Shown here: piece after piece, positions 36,655 to 45,750 of the stretch
How positions within the stretch are numbered: position 1 is the first letter of the stretch
Layout of the letters: each line of letters opens with the position of its first letter
From: Flavobacterium cupreum
GTDB taxonomy: Bacteria > Bacteroidota > Bacteroidia > Flavobacteriales > Flavobacteriaceae
Assembly: GCF_003996965.1 (NCBI RefSeq)
Contig: NZ_QWDM01000002.1
Location: 310,001-374,000 of the forward strand
Direction: 5' to 3'
DNA: 64,000 bases
Notes under the pieces: generated by a model
What the model was told of the DNA's origin: nothing
Database searches by the model: none
Seen by the model: the letters and a program-made list of their open reading frames with translations, nothing else
Program-made: the position numbers and the translations under genes

Positions 36655-37679
36655 AAATCTCTCGCAGATTTAGCAGATTCAGCGGATCTATTTTAAAAAA
36701 AAATCTGCCAGATCTGCTAAATCTGCGGGAAAAAAATTAGCTTTAAAATAAATTCAATAGCCTCCAGCTTCAGCTGTAGGTTCAAATAGGTTTTAATAGA
36801 AAGGCTTTAGCCAAAAAGTACGTATTGTTCGGCTAAAGCCCGATTCTCTTTAATACAATACCTCCAGCTGAAGCTGGAGGCTATTCAAAATCCTAGCAAT
36901 TAAAAGTCTTTCGCAGATTTAGCAGATTCAGCGGATCTATTTAAAAAAAAAATCTGCCTAATCTGCCTAATCTGCGGGAAAAAATTATCTTTAAAATAAA
37001 TTCAATAGCCTCCAGCTTCAGCTGTAGGTTTCAAATAGGTTTTAATGAAAAGGCTTTAGCCAAAAATCACGTATTTTTTTGGCTAAAGCCCGATTCTCTT
37101 TAATACAATACCTCCAGCTGAAGCTGGAGGCTATTCAAAATCCTAGCGATTAAAAGTCTCTCGCAGATTCAGCGGATCTATTTTAAAAAAAATCTGCCAG
37201 ATCTGCTAAATCTGCGGGAAAAAATTAGTCATTGTTTTCACTTTGCGATTAAAGTCTCCCGCAGCTTTTGCAGGATTCAGCGGATCTATTTAAAAAAAAA
37301 TCTGCCAGATCTGCTCAATCCGCGGGGAAAATTAGCTTTAAAATAAATTCAATAGCTTCCAGCTTCAGCTGTAGGTTTCAAACAGGTTTTAATAGAAAGG
37401 CTTTAGCCAAAAATCACGTATTGTTCGGCTAAAGCCCGATTCTCTTTATTACAATACCTCCAGCTGAAGCTGGAGGCTATTCAAAATCCTAGCGATTAAA
37501 AGTCTCTCGCAGATTCAGCGGATCTATTTTAAAAAAAATCTGCCAGATCTGCTAAATCTGCGGGAAAAAATTAGTCATTGTTTTCACTTTGCGATTAAAG
37601 TCTCCCGCAGCTTTTGCAGGATTCAGCGGATCTGTTTTTAAAAAAAATCTGCCAGATCTGCTCAATCTGCGAGAAAAAA
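36655..37679. repeat. Composite array of two palindromic repeat types
   Basis: About 1 kb made of two elements. Type A (~70 bp) is GCAGATTTAGCAGATTCAGC...ATCTGCCAGATCTGCTAAA, an imperfect palindrome, seen six times (36659, 36908, 37158, 37254, 37503, 37600). Type B (~145 bp) has nested arms GCCTCCAGCTTCAGCTG with CAGCTGAAGCTGGAGGC, and GGCTTTAGCC with GGCTAAAGCC, seen three times (36750, 36999, 37347). The order is A-B-A-B-A-A-B-A-A. A block near 37141-37260 is repeated at 37490-37610. No open frame of a credible gene is present. Confidence 0.85.
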
Positions 37680-39470
37680 TTAATTCTTCTGATACCTTTT
37701 ATCCGTTAGTGTTTTCATGAAAGCAACCAGGGATTGTTCCTCTTTTTTATTTAGTTTTAGTTCATCAAAAGGCAGCGTTTGGTTGTCTACGGCATATCCC
37801 AAACCTTTTCCTCCGCCTTTATTATAAAAATCAACTACTTCTTCAAGAGTCTTAAAAACACCATTGTGCATGTAAGGTCCTGTAACAGCACTATTTCGAA
37901 CGGTTGGTGTTTTGAAAGCTCCAATTAGCTGCGGCATTTTGTTGTATAAATAGCGTCCCGTATCCGGACTAAGTGCTTTTCCGGAGGCGTCTTTCGGAGT
38001 TCCGATCACTTCATGTTCGGTTTTGGAATAATTTGGAGGAACCGTTCCGTTAAATAAAGGCGTAAAGTGACAGGTGGCGCATTTTGCCTTTCCCATAAAA
38101 AGATTCATTCCTTCGATTTCCTGATCAGTCAGTTTGTTTTTCTGGCCTCTCATATAATCGTCAAATTTAGAATCAAAGGAGTTTAGCGATCTTACATAAC
38201 TGGCAATGGCATTCTGAATTTGCCAGGCTTCCGGTTTGGCTGTTTTGGGATACGCTTTTTTGAAAAGTTTAATGTAAGCATCGTCCAGTAAAACCTGAGC
38301 GTGAATATTTTTCAGGGAACCATGCATTTCGTCTGTATTTTCGATGACATCAACACTTTGTTTTTCTAAATCCAATTGGCGCATGTCCCAAAATTGGGCA
38401 TTCTGCAGGGAAGCGTAAGTTAGGGTAGGCGTGTTTCTCATTAGGTTGCTGCCGTTTAGCGATAGATTTGTTTTCAGTCCATCGGTAAAAGCTTTTTCGG
38501 GATGATGGCAGGAGGCACAGCTTCGGTCACTATTTTTGGACAGGCTGTTGTCATAAAATAATTTTTCTCCCAAAGCGGCTTTATCAGTTGTAAAGTTATA
38601 ATCTTCAGACAATACAAATCCGTTCACATCAAAAGCATCTTTATCAAACAACGTTATTGCGGTGGGCTTTAACGGGCTGCTTTTCTTTACATTTTTGATT
38701 TTTTCTTCCTTTTGAAAAGCTTTTATCTTTTTGGAAATCGGATTCAGGTATTCTGTTATAAAAACGGCTCTGTTGAAGGAGTTGAAATTATCGTTTTGCG
38801 TACAATATTTTTGGGCTTCCTGTGTCAGTTTTTTTAAGTCCGGCAGTGTGGTATTGGCTGCATTGATTTTTTCGAGTGCTTTCGGAATGCCAATTAAGCT
38901 TTCGCCCGCTTCAGGAACAGAAGACTGCAGAATCGGGCTGTCAAAACCGGTAATTCCCAAAGCAATCACCCTGAACACGTTTTGCTGAATACCGTCCAGG
39001 ACATAATCATTACTGATGGCAATGACTTCAAAAGTGCTTTTTACCTGCTTGATGTTCGACATAAAAATCTTCAGTTCCCGAACTAAATCTTCTTTGTTTT
39101 TGGTATCGTATTCGGGGTAAATAAGTTCTTCCATGACCTGAAAACCATGCGGTTCAAAAGACCTGTTTTCTTCCAGTTCCATTTCATCCAACGCCGGGCC
39201 ATTCATAAAACGGGCCGTTTCGGGAATGAAATATTCAATCGCCCATTCTGTTTTTTTATACGCCAGACGGGATTTTTTAAACTGTGCTACAATTGCTGCC
39301 TGTGATTTGTTTTCAACAACCAGTTTTTGAAATTGTATGATTTCATTATCTAATTTGTTTAAATCAATGATTAAATCCTGTTTAACAGTCGTCTGAGAAG
39401 TGGGATTGTCTTTGCACGAAATCAGGCAAAGCAATACAAAAAGGGAAGTAAAATGTTTTAATTGTATCAT
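37680..39470 (-). CDS. Diheme cytochrome c peroxidase with an imelysin-like N-terminal domain
   Basis: A 596 aa lipoprotein (signal MIQLKHFTSLFVLLCLISC, Cys19). Residues ~30-250 are helical and resemble imelysin, an iron- or heme-related periplasmic fold, including FEPHGFQVMEELIYP near 105-119 where the family's GxHxxE site appears altered. Residues ~270-596 are a MauG/cytochrome c peroxidase with two heme c sites, CASCH (318-322) and CATCH (464-468), which would reduce peroxide or oxidise a substrate. Ends near LVAFMKTLTD. Its stop touches the repeat array. Confidence 0.88.
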   Translation of the reverse strand: MIQLKHFTSLFVLLCLISCKDNPTSQTTVKQDLIIDLNKLDNEIIQFQKLVVENKSQAAIVAQFKKSRLAYKKTEWAIEYFIPETARFMNGPALDEMELEENRSFEPHGFQVMEELIYPEYDTKNKEDLVRELKIFMSNIKQVKSTFEVIAISNDYVLDGIQQNVFRVIALGITGFDSPILQSSVPEAGESLIGIPKALEKINAANTTLPDLKKLTQEAQKYCTQNDNFNSFNRAVFITEYLNPISKKIKAFQKEEKIKNVKKSSPLKPTAITLFDKDAFDVNGFVLSEDYNFTTDKAALGEKLFYDNSLSKNSDRSCASCHHPEKAFTDGLKTNLSLNGSNLMRNTPTLTYASLQNAQFWDMRQLDLEKQSVDVIENTDEMHGSLKNIHAQVLLDDAYIKLFKKAYPKTAKPEAWQIQNAIASYVRSLNSFDSKFDDYMRGQKNKLTDQEIEGMNLFMGKAKCATCHFTPLFNGTVPPNYSKTEHEVIGTPKDASGKALSPDTGRYLYNKMPQLIGAFKTPTVRNSAVTGPYMHNGVFKTLEEVVDFYNKGGGKGLGYAVDNQTLPFDELKLNKKEEQSLVAFMKTLTDKRYQKN

Positions 39471-39491
39471 ATATACTTAAAAAGAAAATAA

Positions 39492-39512
39492 CCCTTATTG
39501 AAAAAATAAGGG
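39492..39512 (-). terminator. Terminator of the PhoX-like gene
   Basis: CCCTTATT (39492-39499) and AATAAGGG (39505-39512); on the minus strand followed by TTATTTTCTTTTT. It lies between the PhoX-like gene and the peroxidase gene, so the two are probably separate transcripts. Confidence 0.7.
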
Positions 39513-39540
39513 CCATAAATTTTATTTTAGTTTGAAATTA

Positions 39541-41025
39541 TTATCGCTGTACGTCTCTGATAATAACAGTTTGTCCACCTTCTTTATTAGTGTTGATACC
39601 CGAACCGTCCGCATTTTTAAACGCGTCAAGCTGCCAGGTATGCGGGTGAATATTTACCGTAAAAGTATTTGGAACACCAATTAGATCTGAAATATCCTGC
39701 ATGGCACCAAATTCCCAGCTTCCGAATCTCATTTCACCAGTCTGGTTGTATAAAGCGTTCCAGGCCGTATCGGTTCTTTTGTGGTTCATGTTAAGCCATG
39801 GTTTGTTTTGCTTTGAAGCAATGCTATATTGCCAGATATAAGAATCGTGTTTAGCATCTGCATAATAACTGTCACCATCTTCCTGAATGTAAACGTAGTT
39901 TTCAGTTACACAAAGATTATCAGGATTGATGATTCCGGTTCCGGGTGTACTGTCCCCTTCAACGGCTAATTCTAAAGTTCCTTTCAATGGATCAGCAGCA
40001 TCCATTTTCAATTTATAAACTCTTCCCCACATGGTGTACCCGTCAACAGGAGCGTTTGATGTCGCCTGTCCTGTGGCAGTAAAATAAACTTCTCTGTTGT
40101 TGCTGGCGCTTCCTTTTCTGTAATCGACATCTTCGACTCTTGAAAAACGAATGGCTCCCAATGCATTTACTGTAGTATTGATAACGGCTCCTGTCAGGTT
40201 TTTGGCATCCGGGATTTCAACAAATGAAACCGGGTATGAATTGTTTAAAGTCATTGCAGTTTCTACCTGATTTCCGTCTGTTCTTTTTAAAGCGTATAAT
40301 TTTCCGTTTGATAAATCACCTACGGTATTGCTCATGTACATAATCAATTGTCCCGCGCTTACGTGTGAAGTGGCATACGACTGATCTTCTCCGATCAAAA
40401 TAATAGTTTTACCCGGATATGCTTCTTTTGGTAACGGAACTGCGTTTTCCATACTTGCTTTTCCTAAAGCAGGTAAAACCCTGTCGGTTTTGCTTTTGTC
40501 AGAAGATAATCCCAGCGGATTAATTCCGTGTACCATACTTTCCTGACCGCTTTCTCCTGCAGTTAAGAAAATCGGGCCAAATCCGTGAATTTCCGGTGTT
40601 GCCAAAGTTGCAGAACACAAACGGGTTAATCCTCCAATTCCGTCTACCAGGTAATCTCCTTTTACCGGTTTGAACGTTTTATCCAGATAAACTCTGGAAA
40701 CCGATTGTAATATCTCGTGATTGGTAATCAAAATGTACCCTTCTCCATTTGGATTTTTCATAAATCCGGCACCATCTGGCTGAGCTCCGTAAACAAATGC
40801 AGGTGATTGCGGCAACACATCGGTACTACTGATAAGTGTACTGATTTTAAGACTTTCGAAACCATTCATTGCGAATACAAAAGGAGGAACTTTTGAATGT
40901 GATGTAAAATCGATTTCAGCGTTTACCTCGTTAGACGGCGTCTTGTTGTCATCATCCTGACAACTGATTACAGAAAGACCTGTAATACCCAGCAATGCCA
41001 TTGATTTTAAAAAATTAAATTTCAT
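39541..41025 (-). CDS. PhoX-like (DUF839) secreted lipoprotein
   Basis: A 494 aa beta-propeller-like protein with a lipoprotein signal (MKFNFLKSMALLGITGLSVISC). Motifs seen: YILITNHE, GGLTRLCSATLATPEIHGFG, GINPLGLS, ILIGEDQSYATSHVSAGQLI and PDNLCVTENYVYIQEDGD, as in PhoX-type phosphatases or related DUF839 proteins. PhoX enzymes are calcium/iron alkaline phosphatases. I cannot confirm all metal ligands, so phosphatase activity is likely but not certain. Start chosen at 41025 because it gives the signal peptide; 41070 is an upstream ATG. Confidence 0.8.
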   Translation of the reverse strand: MKFNFLKSMALLGITGLSVISCQDDDNKTPSNEVNAEIDFTSHSKVPPFVFAMNGFESLKISTLISSTDVLPQSPAFVYGAQPDGAGFMKNPNGEGYILITNHEILQSVSRVYLDKTFKPVKGDYLVDGIGGLTRLCSATLATPEIHGFGPIFLTAGESGQESMVHGINPLGLSSDKSKTDRVLPALGKASMENAVPLPKEAYPGKTIILIGEDQSYATSHVSAGQLIMYMSNTVGDLSNGKLYALKRTDGNQVETAMTLNNSYPVSFVEIPDAKNLTGAVINTTVNALGAIRFSRVEDVDYRKGSASNNREVYFTATGQATSNAPVDGYTMWGRVYKLKMDAADPLKGTLELAVEGDSTPGTGIINPDNLCVTENYVYIQEDGDSYYADAKHDSYIWQYSIASKQNKPWLNMNHKRTDTAWNALYNQTGEMRFGSWEFGAMQDISDLIGVPNTFTVNIHPHTWQLDAFKNADGSGINTNKEGGQTVIIRDVQR

Positions 41026-41187
41026 AGTGTTTTGTTTTTTTATTTTTACAAAGCTATCTTTCAAAAACAAAATGTATGTTATGGTAATTTTTTATAATTG
41101 CTAACAAATAATAAGGTATGTATTACTAAATTGTAAATACGGGTGGTTAATTGTAAATTTTAGTTTTATAAAAAAAGCTTAAAATAT

Positions 41188-41814
41188 TTATTTGAAAAGG
41201 GAGTTCAGATTAATGACTTTCTTTTCTTTCAGTTTCTTAACAATCTTCAAAAAGGCAATAGCAGTAATATAAGCATCACCCAAAGCCGTATGCCGGTCTT
41301 TTTTCGAAATATCAAATTTATCGGCAAGATCGTCTAAAGTATAATGGTCTTTTCGTTCAAATAGATGCGATTTGATTAAGGTCTTTTTATATAAAATGGC
41401 AGTGTCTAAAGTGAGATTGGTTAGCAGGGGCAGGCCATTTCTTTCTAAAGCGCGATTGATCATGGTCACATCAAAAATAGTGTGATGGGCAATGATAACC
41501 GAATCTCCCAGAAATGCCAGAAACTGCTGTAAAGCTTCTAATTCCGTCGGGCGCTGAACGACGAAGGCTTTCAAAATGCCATGAATCTGAGCCGTTGCTT
41601 TGTCGTAATGATCCTGCTCGATATACATTTCGAAACTGTCCTGAATATTGATAATTCCATTTTGAAGCACCAACGCGCCAATGCACAATATCCGGTCGGT
41701 TTCATAATCAAAACCTGTCGTTTCGGTATCTAAAACCACAAAGCGGGTTTCTTCAATCGTAACCGTTTCGTCGAATAAATTTTCTTCCTTCTTCCAAAAA
41801 TTAAATAAACCCAT
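41188..41814 (-). CDS. DnaQ-like 3'-5' exonuclease
   Basis: A 208 aa DEDDh exonuclease related to the epsilon subunit of DNA polymerase III. ExoI is VLDTETTGF, ExoII is AHHTIFDVTMINRAL and ExoIII is HTALGDAYIT (H...D). The four acidic residues are conserved. Its ATG is two bases after the stop of the DUF294/CBS gene, so they form an operon; this pairing of DUF294-type nucleotidyltransferase and exonuclease recurs in many bacteria. Confidence 0.9.
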   Translation of the reverse strand: MGLFNFWKKEENLFDETVTIEETRFVVLDTETTGFDYETDRILCIGALVLQNGIINIQDSFEMYIEQDHYDKATAQIHGILKAFVVQRPTELEALQQFLAFLGDSVIIAHHTIFDVTMINRALERNGLPLLTNLTLDTAILYKKTLIKSHLFERKDHYTLDDLADKFDISKKDRHTALGDAYITAIAFLKIVKKLKEKKVINLNSLFK

Positions 41815-41816
41815 GC

Positions 41817-43736
41817 TTATACGATATTTGAAATATTAAAACGGACGCTGATCAGTTCCTGAAGTTCCTTTATGGTTTTAAAAGTTCTTTTGAGTTTTAT
41901 TTTCTCCATTTTCGATAAAGATTCCAAAGCGATAAACTGCCCGGAATCATTGTGCAGAAGCCCTTGTTTGGTTCTGAATTTTAATAACGCTTTAAACGAA
42001 TACGAACAGGAAAGATACAGTTCCCTGTTATTCGGTTCGAGATCGGCCAGTTTTTCAAAACGTTCCGCCGTATTACTTATGGATTTTACGGAATGGGATA
42101 AAATCAAAACCCGCGCTGCATCCGTCAGCGGCATTAAGGCTCTTCTTTTAATATCGAAATTGTCTTTGTTGGCACCATCCTGTTCGACCAAAAACTGCCT
42201 GAAAAAGCCGGTTGGGGAAGGACTTTGCAAAGCACCGCTCACCAGATGTACATAAAAAACAGGATTTGCTTTGATGTTTTCAAAAATAGCATCCGAAAGT
42301 TCATTGGCTATTTCAGCATCACCATAGGTGACACTGTAATCAAAAAAGATAAAAGACAACAAAACCTCATTTTTTCCCGGATTCGTAATCCAGTGATGCA
42401 CCTGATTTTTCCATTCGTCCAGGCTCATGCACCATTTTGGACTTGAAGCCATCATATCGGCAGGACAATAATCGTAACCAATTTCAAAAAGGCCTTTGTT
42501 CACCAGTGCGGCAAATTTCAGGAAATATACTTTAGTTTCTTCCCTGAAAACTTCAGAAACATTTTCATACACAATAGCATTGTCCTGATCGGTATGCAGC
42601 ATTTGTTCGCTTCGGCCCTGACTTCCCAAAGCCAGCCAGGCAAATTTTACAGGCGGCGGACTGCTCATTTTTTCGATTGACATTTCGATAACGCGGCTGG
42701 TACAGGCTTCATTTAATCCGGTGATGATTTTTGAAATCAGCGTCATTGGAATATTCTGATCCAGATATCCCTGAAGCAACTGCATGATGCGGGCACGAAT
42801 GGGTTTAATGTCTTTGGGTTTTTTAGCTCTTTTCAGGGCTTTTATCAAAACAGCCGGATTATTGCCAAGGGCTACCATAACATCATGTTTCGACAGGATT
42901 CCGACCGCTTTTGTATTGTTGGTCCCGTCTTTGGTCAGGCATAAATAACTGATATTGCTTTTCATCATGGCCATCTGCGCCTCGGTAACCGTCATTTTTT
43001 TAGGATAGGTGACAACCGGTTTGGTCATGATGGTTTCTGCGGTGGTCAGGATCGAATAGTCGCCTGTCACAATTTTATTTCGAAGATCTTTATCTGTAAT
43101 AATCCCGATCGGAACCATTTCATCGACAATCAATATCGCTCCGACTTTCTTTTTATTCATGATTTTCGCAACATCCCTGGCTGTTGTTGACGGGCTGCAG
43201 GTCACAATTTTCTTTGAATATTTTATGGGCTGTAAGTCAAAGGAATGGCTTTCGGAATGCATGGATTCGGGAACCAGATCGTCGCCGTAAAGTTTGTCTT
43301 TATGAATGTCAGAATACGGATTTCGCGTATTGGAAGCATAACTTTCAATGAGGAAATTCCCCACGATTCTGTTTTCGAGTGCGTACGGTTTAAAAACGGC
43401 TATCGGAATGGCATATAGTATGCTTTCTTCGTGGGCAACAGCTTCCATGATATAGTTTTCCTGTGCCAAAAGCGGACGCAGTCCAAAAATATCACCTTCG
43501 TCACACATGTCGAGCACAACGTTTTTTAGGTTTTTCTTTAAAGCCACCGCTCCTTTATGCACCACATAAAAAGAATCGTGGGTTTTTTCATTTTCAGCAA
43601 AAATTACGGCATCCTTCTCCTTATAAACAATAGAAATTTGTTCGGATAGTTTTTCAAGATCGGCCTGATGCAAAAAACTAAAGGGCGGATAATTTTTCAG
43701 GAAGTCGGCAACTCTATGCGAAATGGTATTTTTCAT
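41817..43736 (-). CDS. DUF294 nucleotidyltransferase-like protein with cNMP and CBS domains
   Basis: A 639 aa signalling-type protein. The order is a cyclic-nucleotide-binding-like domain (~18-135), a CBS pair (~175-300), then a DUF294 nucleotidyltransferase domain with LGSQGRSEQMLHTDQDNAIV (GS..R.E..D.D pattern) and a DUF294 C-terminal helical domain (~480-630). The ligand and target are unknown; the CBS and cNMP parts suggest response to nucleotides. Overall organisation and partner exonuclease match a conserved pair. Confidence 0.9.
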   Translation of the reverse strand: MKNTISHRVADFLKNYPPFSFLHQADLEKLSEQISIVYKEKDAVIFAENEKTHDSFYVVHKGAVALKKNLKNVVLDMCDEGDIFGLRPLLAQENYIMEAVAHEESILYAIPIAVFKPYALENRIVGNFLIESYASNTRNPYSDIHKDKLYGDDLVPESMHSESHSFDLQPIKYSKKIVTCSPSTTARDVAKIMNKKKVGAILIVDEMVPIGIITDKDLRNKIVTGDYSILTTAETIMTKPVVTYPKKMTVTEAQMAMMKSNISYLCLTKDGTNNTKAVGILSKHDVMVALGNNPAVLIKALKRAKKPKDIKPIRARIMQLLQGYLDQNIPMTLISKIITGLNEACTSRVIEMSIEKMSSPPPVKFAWLALGSQGRSEQMLHTDQDNAIVYENVSEVFREETKVYFLKFAALVNKGLFEIGYDYCPADMMASSPKWCMSLDEWKNQVHHWITNPGKNEVLLSFIFFDYSVTYGDAEIANELSDAIFENIKANPVFYVHLVSGALQSPSPTGFFRQFLVEQDGANKDNFDIKRRALMPLTDAARVLILSHSVKSISNTAERFEKLADLEPNNRELYLSCSYSFKALLKFRTKQGLLHNDSGQFIALESLSKMEKIKLKRTFKTIKELQELISVRFNISNIV

Positions 43737-43842
43737 GCTTCAGATTTAGGTTGTAATGTAGTACTAAAAATAGAAATGTAAAAGAAACACCTTTAACTTT
43801 TTCTGAGCTTTAAAGCCCAAGTTTATTTTTCAGAAAAGTATA

Positions 43843-43868
43843 TAAAAAAAAGCTCCTAAGGAACTTTT
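43843..43868 (-). terminator. Terminator-like hairpin
   Basis: AAAAGCTCC, loop TAA, GGAACTTTT; on the minus strand a G-T wobble stem followed by T-run, 22 bp after the small lipoprotein stop. Confidence 0.6.
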
Positions 43869-43890
43869 CTAATATATGTAATGCGAAAAT

Positions 43891-44268
43891 TTAGTCAATT
43901 TTAAAAACAGTTCCGCGTTGTTTCTCATCAGAACCTACCATACCAAACTCAAAAGTATAAGAATCTTTAGAAGTAGTCAGGATCTTCATGCTGATTGCTT
44001 TTTCTTCGGCCATGTTTTTCGGGTGTTTTTTCTGCAGGATATATTCGCAGTCACTTACCCAACGAATGGCAGAAGTATCGGTTTTACCCTCAAAAGTTTC
44101 AATTTCAATATCGTCTTTACGCTCAAAAACGGTTGTTTTTTTTACACCGTTTACTTCGAATTCAAATTTGAATTTTCCGGTTTTAAAGTCTTTGCAGTTG
44201 TGTTCCGCATCGTAGCAGGATACTAAAGCCAGTAATGGTAACAAGAATATAATTTTTTTCATTTTCAT
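43891..44268 (-). CDS. Small lipoprotein of unknown function
   Basis: A 125 aa protein with a lipoprotein signal (KKIIFLLPLLALVSC, Cys at ~18). The mature part is a compact domain: CKDFKTGKFKFEFEVNG, TVFERKDDIEIETFEGK and WVSDCEYILQKKHPKNMAEEKA. Homologues in this group are sometimes mislabelled as topoisomerase fragments; nothing here supports that. A structured element lies directly upstream (44285-44374). The second ATG at 44262 is an alternative start. Confidence 0.8.
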   Translation of the reverse strand: MKMKKIIFLLPLLALVSCYDAEHNCKDFKTGKFKFEFEVNGVKKTTVFERKDDIEIETFEGKTDTSAIRWVSDCEYILQKKHPKNMAEEKAISMKILTTSKDSYTFEFGMVGSDEKQRGTVFKID

Positions 44269-44284
44269 GTAAGTTATTTTTTAA

Positions 44285-44374
44285 GGAGCTAATTCCTGCT
44301 TTCCATTTCAATCTTTTCATTTTTTAAAGAAAAAAATGAAAAGGATTTCCATTACAATCAGGGCTGGGACTTTT
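44285..44374 (-). ncRNA. Candidate structured RNA element in the leader
   Basis: On the minus strand, AGCCCTGATTGTAATGGA is followed by a strong hairpin AATCCTTTTCATTTTTT/AAAAAATGAAAAGATT, then GAAATGGAAAGCAGGAA and TTAGCT. The ends pair (AGC/GCT and CCTG/CAGG). This pattern is very common in Flavobacterium intergenic regions and resembles the known Flavo-1 RNA motif; the identification is from memory and needs a covariance-model search. It ends 17 bp before the lipoprotein ATG. Confidence 0.45.
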
Positions 44375-44423
44375 GTTTTCATTTCGCCTGATTGAAGGCC
44401 ATGGAATTTTTCGTTTCATTAGG

Positions 44424-44490
44424 TCTTCGACTTCGCTCAGACAGACAAATTGCTCTGACAGGTCCTCGTAGTCTTCGACTTCGCTCAGAC
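44424..44490. repeat. Two direct TTCGACTTCGCTCAG half-repeats
   Basis: TCTTCGACTTCGCTCAGAC at 44424-44442 and again at 44472-44490, the same family as the palindromes at 6834 and 22789 but here in direct orientation. Confidence 0.75.
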
Positions 44491-44502
44491 GGACAAAACT
44501 AA

Positions 44503-45078
44503 TTATTTGAACTTTTTTAATTCCTCGTCCGTAAAGTTCTTAATTTCTTTTTCCCTGGCGAACTTTTCAGCGTTGTAATTTCCTGATTTATTTTTCGGGA
44601 TTGATAAACTTTCCCAATTGTCTTTTTTTAATTGCTTGGCATAAAAAACGATTTGTCCTACGTGATACGGATAATGTGCCAGCTGCCGGTTGATCGCTTC
44701 TATAACCGTATGGCCTTCGTTTCGGATGTAAATTATTTCAGAAAGCTGTTCTGTTTTTAAACTGTTCAGCGTATTGAGGAAACAATCCCAGCCTTTATTC
44801 CAAAGTGCGAAAACTTCTTCTTTGGACAGTAAGTCGTTTTCAAATTCGGCATCACGGTTGCGCCATTCTTTTTCACCATCGGTCGTTAAGAAATCAGTCC
44901 ATCGGGATAACATATTTCCCGAAACGTGTTTTACAATAGTGGCAATACTGTTCGTATCTTCATTTACGGCGGTAAAAAGCTGCTCGGGTTCCAGTTGGGC
45001 CATTGCTTTTTCGCCTAATGTTTTATAGTATAAAAATTGCTTTTTAAGGCTTTCTAAATACGAGTCGATTGCTTCCAT
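44503..45078 (-). CDS. DinB/DUF1572-like protein
   Basis: A 191 aa helical protein. It begins with an ESLKKQFLYYKTLGEKAMAQL helix, and has NSIATIVKHVSGNMLSRWTD with the first metal-binding His and RQLAHYPYHVGQIVFYAKQL with two more, as in the DinB four-helix family (DUF1572). Such proteins are metal-dependent hydrolases or thiol transferases of mostly unknown substrate. The ATG at 45078 is preferred over 45117, whose extra residues are not family-like. Confidence 0.82.
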   Translation of the reverse strand: MEAIDSYLESLKKQFLYYKTLGEKAMAQLEPEQLFTAVNEDTNSIATIVKHVSGNMLSRWTDFLTTDGEKEWRNRDAEFENDLLSKEEVFALWNKGWDCFLNTLNSLKTEQLSEIIYIRNEGHTVIEAINRQLAHYPYHVGQIVFYAKQLKKDNWESLSIPKNKSGNYNAEKFAREKEIKNFTDEELKKFK

Positions 45079-45177
45079 GATTATTTTTTTTTGGCCACGA
45101 ATTTCACGAATTTTCACGAATTAAAATTATTAATTGTTTCTTGCTGAAATGAAAATCGAAAATACGTGTTGTCTTTT

Positions 45178-45750
45178 TTATACAATTTTAATATCATATT
45201 TATCCAAAAGCCCTTCAATTCCCTGAGTAGAGAATTGTGCTTTTCGCATCGGATTAAATTCGGGGTCAATTTTATAATTATAAGCCGTTCTGAAATCCAC
45301 AGCAGCTAACTGGGTTTCATTAAAAATGGCGCCTTCCAGATTACACTGATCAAAAAGCGAACTGGTCAGGTTGGTTCCGATAAAAGTAACTTCCCTTACC
45401 GAACAATTGATAAATTTGGTTTTGGGCATCTTTTTGTTCGAAAAAATGGCATAGTCTAAAGCGCTTTCCTCAAAATACACCTGAAATAAAAAATCGTCAC
45501 ATTCACTAAAGGCAATTCCCAGGAGTTTACAGTTTTTGAAAGTCACGTTTTTTAAACTCGTTCCGGCCAAACTGGTCATGGACAGGTTGCAGTCGATAAA
45601 TTCGCAATCCAAAAAAGTATTGTAGGCAAAGTTGCTGTTGGAAAAATCACAGTTTTTAAAGACACAATCTTCAAACTCCCGGTTGTTTATTTTTTTGTCA
45701 ATATAAATGACTTTGTCGAATGTTTTCTGAATGTGTATTAAACTTTCCAT
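45178..45750 (-). CDS. Pentapeptide-repeat protein (Qnr-like)
   Basis: A 190 aa protein made mostly of A(D/N)LXX repeats: FEDCVFKNCDFSNSNFAY, DCEFIDCNLSMTSLAGTSL and so on, forming a right-handed quadrilateral helix. It ends in RKAQFSTQGIEGLLDKYDIKIV, similar to the end of Qnr/MfpA-type proteins that mimic DNA and protect gyrase or topoisomerase IV. It overlaps the toxin gene by 13 bp, so it belongs to the same operon. Whether it acts on topoisomerase here is unknown. Confidence 0.85.
   Translation of the reverse strand: MESLIHIQKTFDKVIYIDKKINNREFEDCVFKNCDFSNSNFAYNTFLDCEFIDCNLSMTSLAGTSLKNVTFKNCKLLGIAFSECDDFLFQVYFEESALDYAIFSNKKMPKTKFINCSVREVTFIGTNLTSSLFDQCNLEGAIFNETQLAAVDFRTAYNYKIDPEFNPMRKAQFSTQGIEGLLDKYDIKIV

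Noticed and set aside
36601..37679. Repeat region considered as a CRISPR array
   Set aside because: The units are long palindromes of ~70 and ~145 bp in a mixed order, spacers are not unique 30-40-bp segments, and no cas genes are present.
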